Shown here in pieces: positions 63,801-64,000 of a stretch of DNA of 64,000 bases. The DNA is from Archilochus colubris (Eukaryota; Chordata; Aves; Apodiformes; Trochilidae): positions 70,279,709-70,343,708 of the forward strand of contig CM041084.1 in NCBI GenBank assembly GCA_023079485.1, given 5' to 3'. Positions within the stretch are counted from its first letter, which is position 1. Each line of letters begins with the position of its first letter. Under the pieces are notes generated by a model, which saw only the letters and a list, made by a program, of their open reading frames with translations, made no database searches and had not been told where the DNA came from. Made by a program: the position numbers and the translations under genes.

Positions 63801-64000
63801 TCTGTCTGTGATGGCAACTGATAACAAATATCAATATTAATCTTTTCAGGGAAAAGTAACCACAGATCATTACAAAGCTGAGACTGAAACTTAGTTTTGT
63901 GAAATTCAGGGGTGGCATCCTCAGAAGACTGAAGGAGTCTCAATCAACGTTAATTTTTCTTTGCAGTTTGTCCATGGCTACATATTTTCAGACTCTAAGT
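57801..64000. other. Non-coding stretch at the right edge
   Basis: About 6.2 kb. A CTTT/CTGT-rich patch lies at 61318-61390. I found no coding exon, CR1 copy, RNA gene or CpG island. It is either still first-intron sequence of CDH20 or its upstream flank. Confidence 0.5.

Overview
The window is vertebrate genomic DNA, most likely from a bird. It carries several decayed CR1 LINE copies, the non-LTR retrotransposon typical of birds and other archosaurs/turtles, and long pentanucleotide and tetranucleotide repeats. There are no operons, CRISPR arrays or bacterial features.

The only protein-coding gene I can support is a type II classical cadherin on the minus strand, identified as CDH20 (cadherin-20; MN-cadherin in chicken, F-cadherin in Xenopus). 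I placed all 11 coding exons by hand from splice sites and reading phase, from the start codon at 37253 down to the stop codon at 738. Their lengths in transcript order are 243, 295, 120, 168, 188, 254, 137, 122, 118, 252 and 500 nt. This is the ladder I know for type II cadherins. The sum is 2397 nt, an uninterrupted 798-residue protein with signal peptide, prodomain with RxKR cleavage site, five EC repeats, one membrane span and a catenin-binding tail. Human CDH20 is about 801 residues by recollection.

Layout: 1-737 is 3' UTR running off the left edge. 738-37253 holds the coding exons and ten introns. 37254-37377 is the 5' UTR part of the first coding exon. 37378-64000 is non-coding and most likely upstream intron; no transcription start was located, so the promoter is probably outside the window.

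The introns hold CR1 fragments (5.5, 25.7 kb), a 1 kb AAAAG/AAGAG/AAAGG array (9.5-10.5 kb) and an ATAAC repeat just upstream of coding exon 9. They also hold a CpG-rich island (25.3-25.65 kb) near coding exon 4. The upstream part holds CR1 copies (39.4, 44.7, 49.5, 55.6 kb), a 0.6 kb CTTT array (53.66-54.28 kb), a possible LTR-like segment with a TATA box near 57.4 kb, and one exon-like segment at 52.7 kb on the plus strand.

I did not find a convincing new biological system. The most unusual features are the repeat-crowded, frame-shifting coding exon 9, the intragenic CpG island, and the plus-strand exon-like segment.
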